NCBI RefSeq assembly: GCF_000224145.3
Contig: NC_020176.2
Coordinates: forward strand, 3,493,826-3,557,825
Direction: 5' to 3'
Origin: Ciona intestinalis
Taxonomy: Eukaryota; Chordata; Ascidiacea; Phlebobranchia; Cionidae
DNA length: 64,000 nt
Shown here: positions 1 through 11,665 of the stretch, piece by piece
Layout: the number at the start of each line of letters is the position of its first letter
Numbering within the stretch: the first letter of the stretch is position 1
Notes under the pieces: model-generated
Databases searched by the model: none
Seen by the model: the letters and a program-made list of their open reading frames with translations, nothing else
What the model was told of the DNA's origin: nothing
Position numbers and translations under genes: made by a program

Positions 1-206
1 AGAGTGTCCAGTGTCACCTGAATCAAAAGAAATTGTCTCGTACAACTATTCAAAGTATAAAAGGTCAGGTCGTCGTTTCCAATCCATATAACATAATTCA
101 AACTGCCATCCTGTAAGAGTGAGGTCCTGTAGCGTGACATGCCATGGAACCTGGGATTTGCGCAAGAGTTGGCTCATTAATTACCACATAGCCCTATTAT
201 CCTTAA

Positions 207-397
207 TATATAGTACTGTGGGGTAAAATGTGATACCGTTAGAACCCAAAAACAAAACTACCTGATTTTACTTTAAACAATTAACTTTTTAGACTATGGG
301 GCAAGGATATATAATTCTGTGAACATTTTTTGTGTATTACCAAACAGCAAACGAGAAAATAATGAAAATATGTCCCATCTTATCCCACCCTACTATA
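207..397. mobile_element. MITE copy 1 (GGGTGGGG-terminus family)
   Basis: About 190 bp. The left end resembles TAGTACTGTGGGGTAAAATG and the right end is CCCATCTTATCCCACCCTAC, the inverted complement of the family end TAGTAGGGTGGGGGAAGATG. The internal blocks (oligo-T/C, AAACGAG) are shared with the other copies in this window. No coding capacity. Confidence 0.75.
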
Positions 398-453
398 AGA
401 CATGTATAAAAATGTTTGCTATAGGGCTATAGGCCTTAACATTACATTATAAT

Positions 454-622
454 TTATAACCGCACCTCTTTGTCTTGTATTCTGTATCCATACAAACGAT
501 AGTCGGTTCGAGGCATGCTCTCATACACAGCTACTTTACTGTGGCCAGCCCCAAGGTGTGGAGTCCAACCAAGTTCCCCACGAACCATTACCGTTGCCTC
601 CACTCGTACTATGGGTCGCTCA
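454..622 (-). CDS. Possible terminal coding exon, protein not recognised
   Basis: On the minus strand a good splice acceptor (poly-T then CCATAG at 623-630) is followed by 55 open codons ending in TAA at 454-456. The peptide contains GELGWTPHLGAGHSK and VYESMPRTDYRLYGYR, a composition typical of real protein and unlike the AT-rich surroundings. Local GC content is raised over the same span. I cannot name the family and I do not see the upstream exons with confidence. The minus-strand ORF at 871-1131 could belong to the same gene. An opposing plus-strand ORF (475-900) covers the same bases and cannot be fully excluded. Confidence 0.3.
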
Positions 623-870
623 CTATGGAAAAAAATGTATTAATTTATGTAGAAATGTATTTATATATAAAATGCATTTATTTGGCCTTGGAAGTTATAC
701 GGGTTTATGAGGATACGGATACAATTACCCGCGGTTTCGGAGCGGATGTGTTACAGACAGAAAGACAACGCACACGTTTATTAATGTTTAATGGAGTAAC
801 GGTAGTTGAATATGAGAACATTCATTTACGGCAAGCGTGTAATCGTCGCAAATATTACGACTTGCGAATG

Positions 871-1131
871 TCATTGCGGAAAAAGATAAGACGGCCATGA
901 AGTCACAAGTACACGCTTTGCCCTATCGACGGCTGACAAGCAGTTATTACCGGATCTAGCCGGATTACGATGCCGGCCTAAATTACTAAGCTCCTGCAAC
1001 TGTCCCAACACCCTCTTGTCGACGGTGAGCGGGCCTATGTTTGTTTTCGCTTGATTTAAAACCGTGTAATTTTCGCCGGCCACGATATCTGGCGCCAAAG
1101 CCCAAGCGACAACAAATGCGAGCTCCGCCAT
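871..1131 (-). CDS. Weak ORF, possible first exon of an unknown gene
   Basis: An 86-codon ORF starting ATGGCGGAGC, in a CpG-richer island of an otherwise AT-rich region. The translation begins MAELAFVVAWALAPDIVAGE, which could be a short hydrophobic leader. No domain is recognised. It may be the 5' exon of the gene whose last exon is proposed at 454-622, but no convincing donor-acceptor pair with matching phase was identified. It may also be non-coding. Confidence 0.15.
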   Translation of the reverse strand: MAELAFVVAWALAPDIVAGENYTVLNQAKTNIGPLTVDKRVLGQLQELSNLGRHRNPARSGNNCLSAVDRAKRVLVTSWPSYLFPQ

Positions 1132-2586
1132 TGCAAAGAACACACAAGAATTCCCATGACGTTTTACGTTAAGATACACCAAGATATTCCACTTTTAATA
1201 CCTTAAGCACCAGGCAAAAGCATTTCACGAGAAAATACAAAACTTGTTTCAAAACCAGGTACATTTCACAGACCAAGTGCTAAGAAATTTAATGGAATAT
1301 GTATGGGAACGAATGAACGATTATAAACGTACATATTAAGTCAACAAATTGGTTAGCGCAAACCAAGGTAAATCATGGTTACACGAAATCAATAACGTTC
1401 TATCATAATGTAGGAAACGGGCATTTTTGTCCCACACCGTTAATGCCGACACAGGAAATTAGAAATTAAAAAGGTCGATTTATATTTATACCTGCAACAA
1501 AACGCATACCTTTTAACGAGAAAAATGTCTGCTTTAAACAAGGGTCAGATTTTGCATTTGCGTGACACTAACTGAACAAACCTGACTTGTTTGAACCGGT
1601 TAATCTATAGCCTAGGCATAAAGCCTTAGAATAGAATGAGATATAATTTAAAGGATTTTACATTGTTAGCTGTACGTGGCGGGGCGAAACGGTGGGCTGA
1701 TCGACCATTTCCTCTTGTTGTGTTTGTTACGTGAAATTAGAGGAGAAATAGACCTTGAATTTGAACAGACCGAAGCTAGACCAACTACATGAACCAATCA
1801 CGTACAAACGTAAAGTTAATCTCAGTAGAGGAGTAAAAACAGCGTGACGCATTTCTAACATGGTCATGTTACAGAAAACAAGTTTACAACTTGCAGTTAA
1901 AAATCCTATTTCATCAAAAACCCGCGCATACCTGCCAACGGTATTTTGTTATACACATTCCGATGTCTGTTTGGGTGCGAGTATGGCAAAGCGTCACCTG
2001 TTTTGTGAAGCAACTCTACAATAATCCTTGGTCATGGCGATCTCTTTTTTACAATGAGGTCGCAACACGACTGACTAGACACGAATAACCAGGAAATCTA
2101 TTCACAAAGCTCTGCAGTTTGGCGGGACCGCAAATTAACTCGGAGTGGAAAATCTCACTTCGTTGCAATATTTTTCCTAGGTGTTTCACCAAATTTAACA
2201 AAAACGAAGGATAGCAAACGTACGGCCAAAGGAAGCGGTTAGAAGGACAAATATTTAACCAGGCCGGAAAACCACTTTACAAATAATGAGTTAACTCAAC
2301 TTACGACACTTGTTAAATGTCAACACAGTAATATCACCAGCTTAATTATAAATTGAATAGTTTTAATGTACTACTGGGTAATTTTTCATAACGTAGTGCA
2401 CTCATAAAAGAAAAGTAATTAAACATGATTTGAAACACAAACCGCACCATGCACTACAATTCGTGTACAATGTATATAAATATACACTGCACACAATTAA
2501 ATACGCGGAAGCCTGTATTAAAAAAGTCAAACACAAAAATTCCACACACACACACACTTATACAGGGTTATTAAAACACAAAACAT

Positions 2587-2774
2587 GTAGTAGGGTTGGA
2601 AAAATGGAACACCTTTTCATTCTATTTTCTCGTCACATTAGGTAGTAAACAAAGAACATTAGAAGAATTATAAAGCTCTATTCTAACGACTCCCGTAGGA
2701 GGTTATTAATTGTTTAAAATACGACCAGGGAAATTATATGCTAAATATGTTCCATTTTACCCCACCGTATTATA
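2587..2774. mobile_element. MITE copy 2
   Basis: Ends TAGTAGGGTTGGAAAAATGG and TTCCATTTTACCCCACCGTA. The body carries the family blocks TTCTATTTTCTCG, GTAGTAAACAAAGAACATT and GTTATTAATTGTTTAAAATA. Confidence 0.85.
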
Positions 2775-3274
2775 CAACCTATACTATACTTGACTTACTT
2801 CCATTCAATTTTGCCCTTCTCCATGGCTCTAGCATGGCACGGATGTATTGAATAACAATATGAAACTGAAGACACTCGATTCGTTTTCTTGCTTGGCTAA
2901 ATTACGAAACTTGCCGTCGATGGTACACGCCCATGTTTTGAGACACATATATTATAAAAGCTTTTCTTATAAGCACAAAACCGTATACCGCTATATGCTG
3001 TAATTAAAACAATGTTAATATCAGAACTTAAAACGTTATATTGTTGCATTATTTAGTTAAAAACACGAACTATTTCAAACTATTGTAAATTGCTTACGTG
3101 CGTGCTGTGTTCTAACAGATTTTTTGCGGGGTATGCAAATTCACGAGTGTTTTGATTGGCAAAAGTAAGGCGCGAAATGGATGCCGCAGTTTCGCTTACA
3201 ATGCGTTTACGATGTATACTAACAAAACATGAGCAATTTAACGAGGATCTGGAACGAATGTATTGTGTATGGTG

Positions 3275-3341
3275 ATAAGATAACGATAATAAAGGCTGCA
3301 GGTTAGCACACAGTGAGAAAACTATCGTATCGTTATCTTAT
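3275..3341. promoter_or_regulatory. Palindromic GATA-site cluster
   Basis: ATAAGATAACGATA at 3275-3288 is repeated as its exact inverted complement TATCGTTATCTTAT at 3328-3341, 39 bp apart. Each arm carries a GATA-factor type core (GATAAG/CTTATC plus GATA). A TATATAG sequence follows at about 3339. GATA sites are common in Ciona enhancers, so an enhancer or promoter role is inferred. No transcript is assigned. Confidence 0.35.
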
Positions 3342-6300
3342 ATAGGGAGTGAATAACACACCAGTATTTTTTGTGAAATACGAATCGTCCAACAGCCTGT
3401 ACGTCACTTACCATACATTAAAAGGGAAATCAAATATACTCGTTGGTTTTATTGATCAAAAGCAATGATTTTAAACACGGCCAAAGCACAATGACATTTT
3501 ATGAATGAAAGCGTGCTGGCACGTGATATAGCGTAAGCCTATTGATGATTAGTCAGTCTAGCTCTACCGGTAGCATGCATAATTTAAACACGGCCTATCT
3601 CTGAGTGGAAACTGAAGTAGAACAAAACGGATGTTGCCTGTTAAAAGTGGTTTACCCTAGAGAGCAAGGAAAATTTAAACAATAAACTATATATATATAA
3701 TAAACACCTACACGCCTATTTCACAAATCATGTTTTTTTTCCTTTTTTAATAAAACGCGATATATATATATATCAAATGCTACAAACACAAATATATTTC
3801 TAGTTTTAACAAACCAAATCCATAACACTCCTCACACAGAATTAGTTCAGTTTCAATTAATTTTAATTGGTTACTTATTAAACCATTTGAAATTAACATA
3901 TCTTATTTAATGATTTTTTTTAACAAATTACAGAACAATTTTTGATTTTTGATAATTAATTAAATCATTTTATCAGTGGCGTTAGCATTGGTGGTATACA
4001 TTTATTTAAACAATCTTTAAACTTGATTAAATTTTAACTGCACTAATGATAATAAAATTATATGTGAATTAAGAAACAATACAAAAACACAGTTTGGCAC
4101 ATCAGCAACCCAAGTAAGCGTCAGTTTTAATATTATATTTCTTTAGCACTAGAAAAAAAGAGACTTAGCATGAACAAAAGCAAATCAATATGGCAAAGTG
4201 GGGAGGTTTATTTATTAAATACTTTTTAAAGCATTGATTTTAAAGCAAATTATGTATTAAAAGATTTTAAACCAAATTACTAAAAACAATTGATTTTATC
4301 CTTTGGCAAAATTACTGGTTACCAATAAACTGCAGTTGGATCTTATAGTGGGGTAGCCAATTTTAGCAACGAAAGTGTGTAAAAATATTGTAAAGAAAAT
4401 ATCAATCACATTCAAAAATCAAAAATTAACTTGAAAAGGACTAAATCTTATTTTGAACGTTTTAATACAATTTCAAAAAACATTTGTTTCAAATGATAAT
4501 TATAAAACACATCAGTCATTCTCACCTTTCAATATATAAACAGTATAAAATGTAATAAAACGGTACATTGTCTACATCTAGTGTTTCTAATACAATATTA
4601 TAGCGTAAAAATTACTGATCGACCGCACATAATTTTTATATATATTATTTAAAATAGAAAGAAATGCTGCTTTTCTGTTTTACTGTTGTAACCAATAATA
4701 AAAATATATCTCGTACACACAGTACAAAGACAAAATCTATAACTTTACATTGTTATTTATTTAGTTAAAATGAACTACCTAATTAACTAATCTACATTAT
4801 AAAACCACATTATTGTTGCTGATATTCATTACAATAATATATATTCAAAAAGTGCAGTCTGTTTAAACACAAGAATGTTTACATTATTTTTCAATTTTAA
4901 TTTATTTAATTCTATTAAACAGTTGAGAAAACATATCATGGTATAAATACACGTTTAATAGGCTATAGTATTTCTCAATAGGGACATCAAAAAAGCTGTA
5001 TTCCCCGCTCGCAAACATACTATGTAAACTAAAGTTACCACAATTCTTTCTATATAGGTGCCTTTAACTTTGTGTGCCAATATGTTTTAAAAATTAATAC
5101 ATTATCCTAATTTTTCCACAATTACTGTTCCTTCATTTACATTTCAAACTTTCTGACTTCGCAATTGCTATAATGCGATTAGGAAAATAACTACAACATT
5201 GTAGTCACTAAGCCGTCGTAAACTGGCGATTTTTTTCAATGGGCATGGTTTCTGGCTGTGGGAACTGAAATGAGTACAGAGATAAGAGGGAGAACGGAAA
5301 GAGAGGAAAAACGAAACTCCGAGTTCTCACTATTGCCTTTTCTCTCGAATCCCCAAATCCTATTGGTGATATGGTTACGGATGAGTAAGTAATTGTAAAA
5401 TGATTTCCAGAAGGGATTCTTTTGTCAAAAATAATTTATTTTTCAGAATACATTACCAATACCTACCATAAAGATTTAAGAATCACATGGACGTGGAATA
5501 CTATTTTTTTACCAACGAAAGCGTAAGTTTGCTTCTTGAAATGAACAAACCGAAAATGTATGCTTTTAAAATTCCTACGTTGGGCACGTATTTTTTTTCT
5601 TCAATGCAAGTGACTGTCTCGTCAAGCAAATTTACGTACTACTGTATGTATAAATAATAGCGCGATTTCGATCTTCCTAATAATAAACCAACGTACATCT
5701 CTCGTCCTGAAATAAACTTGTCACCTGTTTTCTAACCTTTACACATTGAATTAAATAATGCTTAAATTTAGATTCGGTCGATTGGCTCTTACATAACACT
5801 TTAAAAGCAAGATTTTAAACCTGTCAAAGTTGTACAAAAATACCTCGCCATCTGCTACAATATTTTTTATTAAAAATATAAAAATTAAAACTGCCGTTAA
5901 GGTTCCTAGTTACATTAACTGGTATGTAATTTGTCACTAAAGTTTTTGGTTATTTTCTGGCAGCCTATGAATTTCCTAAGTTTTTATAATACACATTCTG
6001 GAACAGTTGTGGAATAAATATATCATTTTACCTTATTTAAAACAGGTGCCCTGGTTTTATTTACATTTGGTGTTTATGTACATTTAAACAAGCACTGAAA
6101 GCAGAGACCAATAAAAAAAGAAAAATTGAATAAAACATTAAAACGCTGAATAAAAAGACCAATGTCCAGGTTAAGAATAATGAAACAACATTCTCTGTAC
6201 TCTTTGTTTGGTGTAATGGCCAAAATTATTCAGTTTTTAAACATGCAAAAACTGATCATACTATTAACTTTAAGCATTGATGGCTGTATGATACGTAAAC

Positions 6301-6662
6301 TAAATGTCAACGACTAACAATATAAGAACAACTCTTTTGGCGAAAAAGTAATATCAAGTTTAATGACACAAACATTTTATCTGCCATACAGCAAAGACAT
6401 GCCATACACTGATAGTCTTTCACAGCCCACTAGAGATGGTGGGCCATGAGTCTTGTCATGTATCCATATAGCGTACCAGACAAAACATTGATACCAATAA
6501 ACATTAAATTTCGGCCAATGAGCAGTTTCTATATTATATTATGCCTGGCCGCAACAGCAGCAAAGAATCGACATTGAACAATTAGTTATCAATTAATAGC
6601 ACAAGGTGCTAGTACAAGAAGACCAATGTTGATAAAACCAGATGATTGATTATGAAGACTGA

Positions 6663-9600
6663 TCAACATTTTATTCCTCTTCTCTTCATAAGAGCAGCAT
6701 CTTTGGCGGATTTGCGACCAGACCTGACTGCATCCCTCCTGCTTTCTCTGTTACAAATAAAACAAGGCAGTAAAACAGCGTGCAAACTAAAATATGTGGA
6801 TATGTAATGTATGCAAAACCAGCTATGGGTCTTTTCTACTATATAGTGAATGCTGCAACACTACAGAGTAACAGTGTCATATTTGCACCTTTTTATTCGC
6901 AACGAGGCTCATTCAAAATATTGCACAGATATTGCATAAAACAAAGCAAAATGTTACTTTCATAAAAGTGTTCGACAGTCTTTTGCAGACCAATTAACCA
7001 AATTATTGTTTTACAAAACAAATGTCAATCTGTTAAACTACTCTCACCTTGTGGTAACTTTAACTTGTTTATGATTTTTTACTCTTGTTTCGAATGTTGG
7101 TTTGGTAGTTGAGTCGCTAAACTTCTTCAAAGGTCCTTTGTGTGGCTTCCATGTTAAAGGTTTCTTTAAACTTTCCTGAAATAAAAATATTAAAACATGA
7201 TTAAACAAGGTATTTGGTGGTAGATTTACATTTTAGCATTAAGATATTAAAAATTATTTTTTAACTATAATTTATTGTAATACTTGTTAGCACGGCACCA
7301 AACTTGGGGTGCCACAGTAGACAGGGCTGCACTGGAAAAATTTAAGAAAAAATATGTATGTGTTAAAAATGATTTGTATAGTCCACTTACAACCAAGTTG
7401 AAACCACTTTTCCTGGCAGACTGTGGTGTTGCACAAGATTTTCGCATCGGGGTTAATGAAGGTTTACTGGTTGGTGTCTTCAGTGTGGTATCTTTACTAA
7501 CTTTCCTGGAACTTTTGGGTGTTTTCCCAACTGTTAACAGAAATTACATTTGTGCTAAAACGTGGCAACAATGCACATAATGGGGTAATTGGCAAACATC
7601 TAAGGTACTACATTGTGTTTTGATATAGAATCTCATCAAATAAAGGAATAATTACAAAATACTAAATAGGATTTGTTAGTTGTTACACTTGATGAAACCT
7701 AATTCCAAAATACACATACAGACAATTTAAGCTTGAAAGTTGTGACCATAATATTAAAGGAAATTAGTAGTAAAATCTGTTTAACAAAATTGTCAAAAAG
7801 TAATTAATTTTGTATGTATACAAAGCAATATACTTACAAGTAACATTCACTTTTTTGGGAGTAACAAGACGAGAAGTTTTAGAAAAGTTTGTGTTTATCT
7901 GATTGATTGAAACTGATGATGGTTTAAATGTTGAAGGTTTAACGATGTGGACAGCAGTTCTGTTTGGAAAGCGAAAGATGGTTAGAATATGACAAAGTAC
8001 ACTTAACAATATAGTACTGTACGTCTGTACAACATTAAAAAAAATGGGAAATGAAAAGTGACTCTTTTTTAAGATATTTGGGTATTTAAATATAGCAAGA
8101 CAAAAGTACTGAGAAATCAAAAGGGGAAACCAAAAAACAATTTACAAGAGTTCCTACAGCAGAATTTAAGTTAAATGCATGTGTAACTTACCTGGTTGCT
8201 CTCTTTGGTTTGCTTACATTGGCAGGTGAAAAAAGAGTTTGCTTGCGTTTTGAAACAGGAGTCTGAAAATAAAATTTTATAAAACAAAAGTTTTTCCCAA
8301 TTAAAATGTCCAAACACAAAATAAATCGCACTAAACCATTTTTGTTTATTTCAGAATAACTGCCATAAATATTTGTGATTGTGACAATGTAGACCAATGT
8401 AATCTACCTTCAAATATATTTATTTTTAGAGGTTTAGTAAAAATGTTGCATACCACCTGCCCCTGAACTCAGTTTGGGAAATCCCGAAAAAATCTTAGTG
8501 AACAGTAGAAATAATTAGTAAGTGAACAGTTGTATAAACTTACTTTCAACTTTGGTTGAGCCAATCTTTCAAGGGTCCGCTTCTTATCCCCAGTTCCCAA
8601 CAACCTATCAGCTCTTTCCTTCTTCCTCCTCTGATAATCATCAATCGACTCCATCTGATCGAATCTCCTGAAGATAATAAAGATCATCAGGAAAAATTGC
8701 AAATAAAAGTCAGAAATTATTTGAACGAATTTGTGTTTTAATTTGGTTTATTATGTTCTGCAAATAAGGTTGATCATCTCTGATAAAAATAAAAGCTAAA
8801 TAATATTACTTTTCATGGACTTTGGACCACTTTTTGGATGAATTAGTTACTGTGAGTCCGGCTACAGCAAACTTTGGAATACTTGAAGCTGTCTTTCCCA
8901 CTGATGTTACTTTTTGAGTCATGGAAACTGATTGAATTGTAACTGTTTTTTCTTTCTTAGTTGTTGATGATGACTGTTGTATTGAATAAAAATATTGTTT
9001 AAAGTAAACACAAAGCAAAATATAAATTACTAGTCTGTACAGTAAAGAGATTTAAAATCTACTTTGACAATGTTAAAAAAAATTCAAACACACAGGACAA
9101 TACAGTTTTCTGGCAGCTTTAGCTTTAAGCTCACAGTAGTAATAAAAGTTGTGCATTCGTGTAAAACTTTTAGTTATCAATGCCATTAAGAAATGAAGAA
9201 ACAAATTTAACGTACTTTATTTGATCTTAAACTAGATCTCCTTTCAACAACAGCAGGTGAGGTTTTATCCTCGGATTTAAGTCGTGATTTTTGACGATTT
9301 TTGGGAATACTGAATGTCTTTGTCTGAACAGAAACAATATGTAAACAAAATTTGGAACAATTTTGACAGACGTACACGTTACTGTCAGATCCTACCTGTA
9401 TTTTGTGATGTTCCACATTTGAAACTTTAGGGGTAACATGATTTTTGTTTTCTTGCACTTCTGAAATTAATTTGTAAAATAAAATAGTTTAAACATAAGA
9501 AAGACTGCCAGTTGGCACTAAAGGTTCGCATAACATATAAGCAATTCACCTGTAGAAATAGGAGTGGTATTTTCTTTTTTCTCTTCTTCCACAGATGAAT

Positions 9601-10623
9601 CCTAAATAAGACAATATATGATTTTACCCAATATTAATTTTGTTAAAACTGCAGGATTTTAATTTAAAGTAGTTTGTCTGTTACAAAACCTAATGTTTTT
9701 GCTAAGAAAAAATGTTTAGCTTATAGGAATAGGACAGTTTGTTGGGTTTGGTACCACTAATGACAACAGGTATTGCCATTTAACCAAATCATAACGTTTA
9801 TTTCTTGAGAAAATATGTTTAGCTTTAGCCCATAGAACAGATCGTCACCTCTTCTGTTCCGTAAGAACTTAAAACATTCACAAAGGCCTCAAAAGGACTT
9901 TAAGACCTTAATTTAAGATATAAAAGCCAATTAAATAAAACAAACCATATTCTCATCACTAAGATCATCCCATATGGGTTTTATTGAATCCAGCAACTGA
10001 CAACCTGATATATCGTTCTCGCTTTTATTTTCAGGTGTTCTGAAACTCTGTATTAAGAAACAAATAGAGCTAAAATTTTAGGAATTTTTTAAATCCTTTG
10101 CTTATTACAAGAAAAATTCTTTGCTTATTACAAATTATTCTTTCCAATCTGGAAGCTCTACACAGTTACAAAAAAAAAGGTTTTATAGGCTATATATACT
10201 TAGAAATTAACACTAGCCTACCATTTGATCAGACATAGAGTCATCTGTTGTATCGGATTGTATTTCTCCATTTGATCGATTAATTGGAGATAAATTTTCT
10301 TTCCCACTGCTGAAGATGGCAGTTAATTGTTCAATGATTTTCTGGTTCTGTTAATCAAAAATAAAAGGTATTGTTTTAAATTTCATCTGTTAATACAACT
10401 GTATGAGTAAGCAAAATATTTTGCGAACTGCCACAGTGCCACGTTTTACAGAACAATTAAAAATACGTATTTTTCCCCAAATTTGCATTTGACATACTTT
10501 GCAAACTGTACAAATAGGGTGGGTGAATATGTTACATACCTTTATATTGGCCTTTACTCCATACTGTTTGGCAAGTTTTTGCAGAGCACTTCTTTTTAGT
10601 TCGTGTAAGTTGACGTTTTCCAT
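6663..10623 (-). CDS. NUSAP1: Nucleolar and spindle-associated protein 1 orthologue
   Basis: Thirteen exons on the minus strand give a closed 456-codon frame, close to the roughly 441 residues I recall for vertebrate NUSAP1. Exons: 10623-10540, 10347-10222, 10047-9946, 9601-9550, 9460-9396, 9323-9216, 8973-8810, 8667-8544, 8262-8192, 7959-7838, 7530-7391, 7175-7048, 6747-6663. The N-terminus has the SAP-like helix (LHELKRSALQKLAKQYGVKA). The middle has the family block around KVHEKRFDQMESIDDYQRRK, then a basic Ser/Thr/Pro-rich microtubule-binding region (TPVSKRKQ, KTPKSSRK). The C-terminal part has KPLTWKPHKGPLKKF and a charged tail ending MKRRGIKC. In vertebrates the protein bundles microtubules at the central spindle and chromatin. 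All exon phases join without a break. A few small exons could be alternatively used. Confidence 0.9.
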
Positions 10624-10854
10624 TTCGGAGAAAATGTGCGGCAGGTCTGCTGACCTTACTATCTTCTGTTTACAAAAAAAAACAGATTCAATATTTTACA
10701 CGATTCTTTGAGTAATTAAATGTTCTATTAAATAGCTACGATAATAGCCGCAGGATATACACAGAAAACACAGTAAAAGTAAAACAGACATTGCGTAAAC
10801 AATAACAAACTTTATAAATCCTACAACTAAAGGCATCTCAGGGATGAAATAGAA

Positions 10855-10890
10855 TTTCAGCGGGAAGAAAGCTCGCTTGTGATTGGCCGG
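10855..10890 (-). promoter_or_regulatory. Likely NUSAP1 proximal promoter (E2F-like and CCAAT boxes)
   Basis: About 240-265 bp upstream of the NUSAP1 ATG the minus strand carries CTTTCTTCCCGCTG, an E2F-like TTCCCGC core, next to GGCCAATC, a CCAAT box. This pairing is typical of cell-cycle genes, which agrees with a mitotic spindle protein. Function is inferred from motif and position only. Confidence 0.4.
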
Positions 10891-10911
10891 TATGGCCGTT
10901 GAGTCAATCAA

Positions 10912-11568
10912 CCATGTAAAACAGAGAAAACGTAAATCATAGTAGCGACTTCTGGGGTGGCAAAATTGTTGGATGAGGGAACAGTTTTTCTTACTTTTTA
11001 TTATTCAAACAACCAGTTCAAACCCGATTATGCGAAATACTTTCTGGTAAAGTAATATTTTTTGGGAAGTAATGAACAGTAATAAAACTTCATACATTAA
11101 TAATAAACCCAATGACAATATTCGTTCTTCCAAATCCCAAGCAACATTTCTCTTTGCCCTCCCCTCGGCGTTTTGAAGAACCAATTCGTTAACATGAGAC
11201 CAGCTGTGTTTGCTACTTACAATACAACTCGGACAAGCCGTTTAACAAGTTGTTTAAACACATGAAGTGTATATGATTCATGCGTGGTGTGCAACAAAAT
11301 AAACACTCCAAATCATCTGGTTAAGCTGTAATCAGGTCATATATTTTATCTAAAATCCTGGCTAAAATTGAAAACAAAATGATATTCAAATTCTAAACGT
11401 GATTATGAATCCATATATTCCATAATATTTCTTGAAAAAGGTGCATATTTGTTTTTATTTCTTGAAAAGGATGTATATTTAGTTGTTAAAAAAAGGGTTT
11501 ATATTTAATTAGGAATTTTGAGGTGTGTTTATTTATTTAAAATTAAAAAAAAAACGGTGTATATTTAA
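10912..11568. other. Intergenic spacer between NUSAP1 promoter and selenoprotein L 3'UTR
   Basis: No coding sequence seen. Close to 11400-11560 there are imperfect short repeats of the type TTTCTTGAAAAAGGTGCATAT / TTTCTTGAAAAGGATGTATAT. Overlapping AATAAA signals on the minus strand at 11528-11537 suit polyadenylation of the selenoprotein gene. Confidence 0.5.
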
Positions 11569-11633
11569 TTCATGTCACACTTCACATTTTCTTCGTCTTA
11601 CGCTTTGGAAAAAAATGTTCATTTAGACACGAA
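11569..11633 (-). promoter_or_regulatory. SECIS element of the selenoprotein L mRNA
   Basis: In the 3'UTR, 32 nt after the stop codon. Helix I pairs TTCGTGTC (11633-11626) with GACATGAA (11576-11569), 8 bp with one G-U. The core quartet is ATGA (11622-11619) opposite GA (11583-11582). Helix II pairs ACATTTTTTTC (11618-11608) with GAAGAAAATGT (11594-11584), 11 bp with one G-U. The apical loop starts CAAAG and so presents the expected unpaired adenines. Order, spacing and non-Watson-Crick core match the eukaryotic SECIS design, and a polyadenylation signal follows about 30 nt downstream. SECISBP2 binding here would let UGA be read as selenocysteine. Confidence 0.88.
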
Positions 11634-11665
11634 CCAAACACACCAGTTATAAAAAAATAAAAAAA

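Larger units (their letters stand above)
1183..6400. other. Gene-poor AT-rich region
   Basis: More than 5 kb with no convincing coding sequence on either strand. It holds one MITE (2587-2774), a palindromic GATA cluster (3275-3341), long A/T-only tracts with TA microsatellites around 3690-3775, and a GC-richer island at about 5200-5400 that could be a promoter. Short ORFs such as 1891-2088 and 2430-2645 have no recognisable content. Confidence 0.6.

Noticed and set aside
475-900. 141-codon plus-strand ORF
   Set aside because: No family match and many Tyr/Ile codons of AT-rich DNA. The opposite strand carries a better exon-like signal in the first part.
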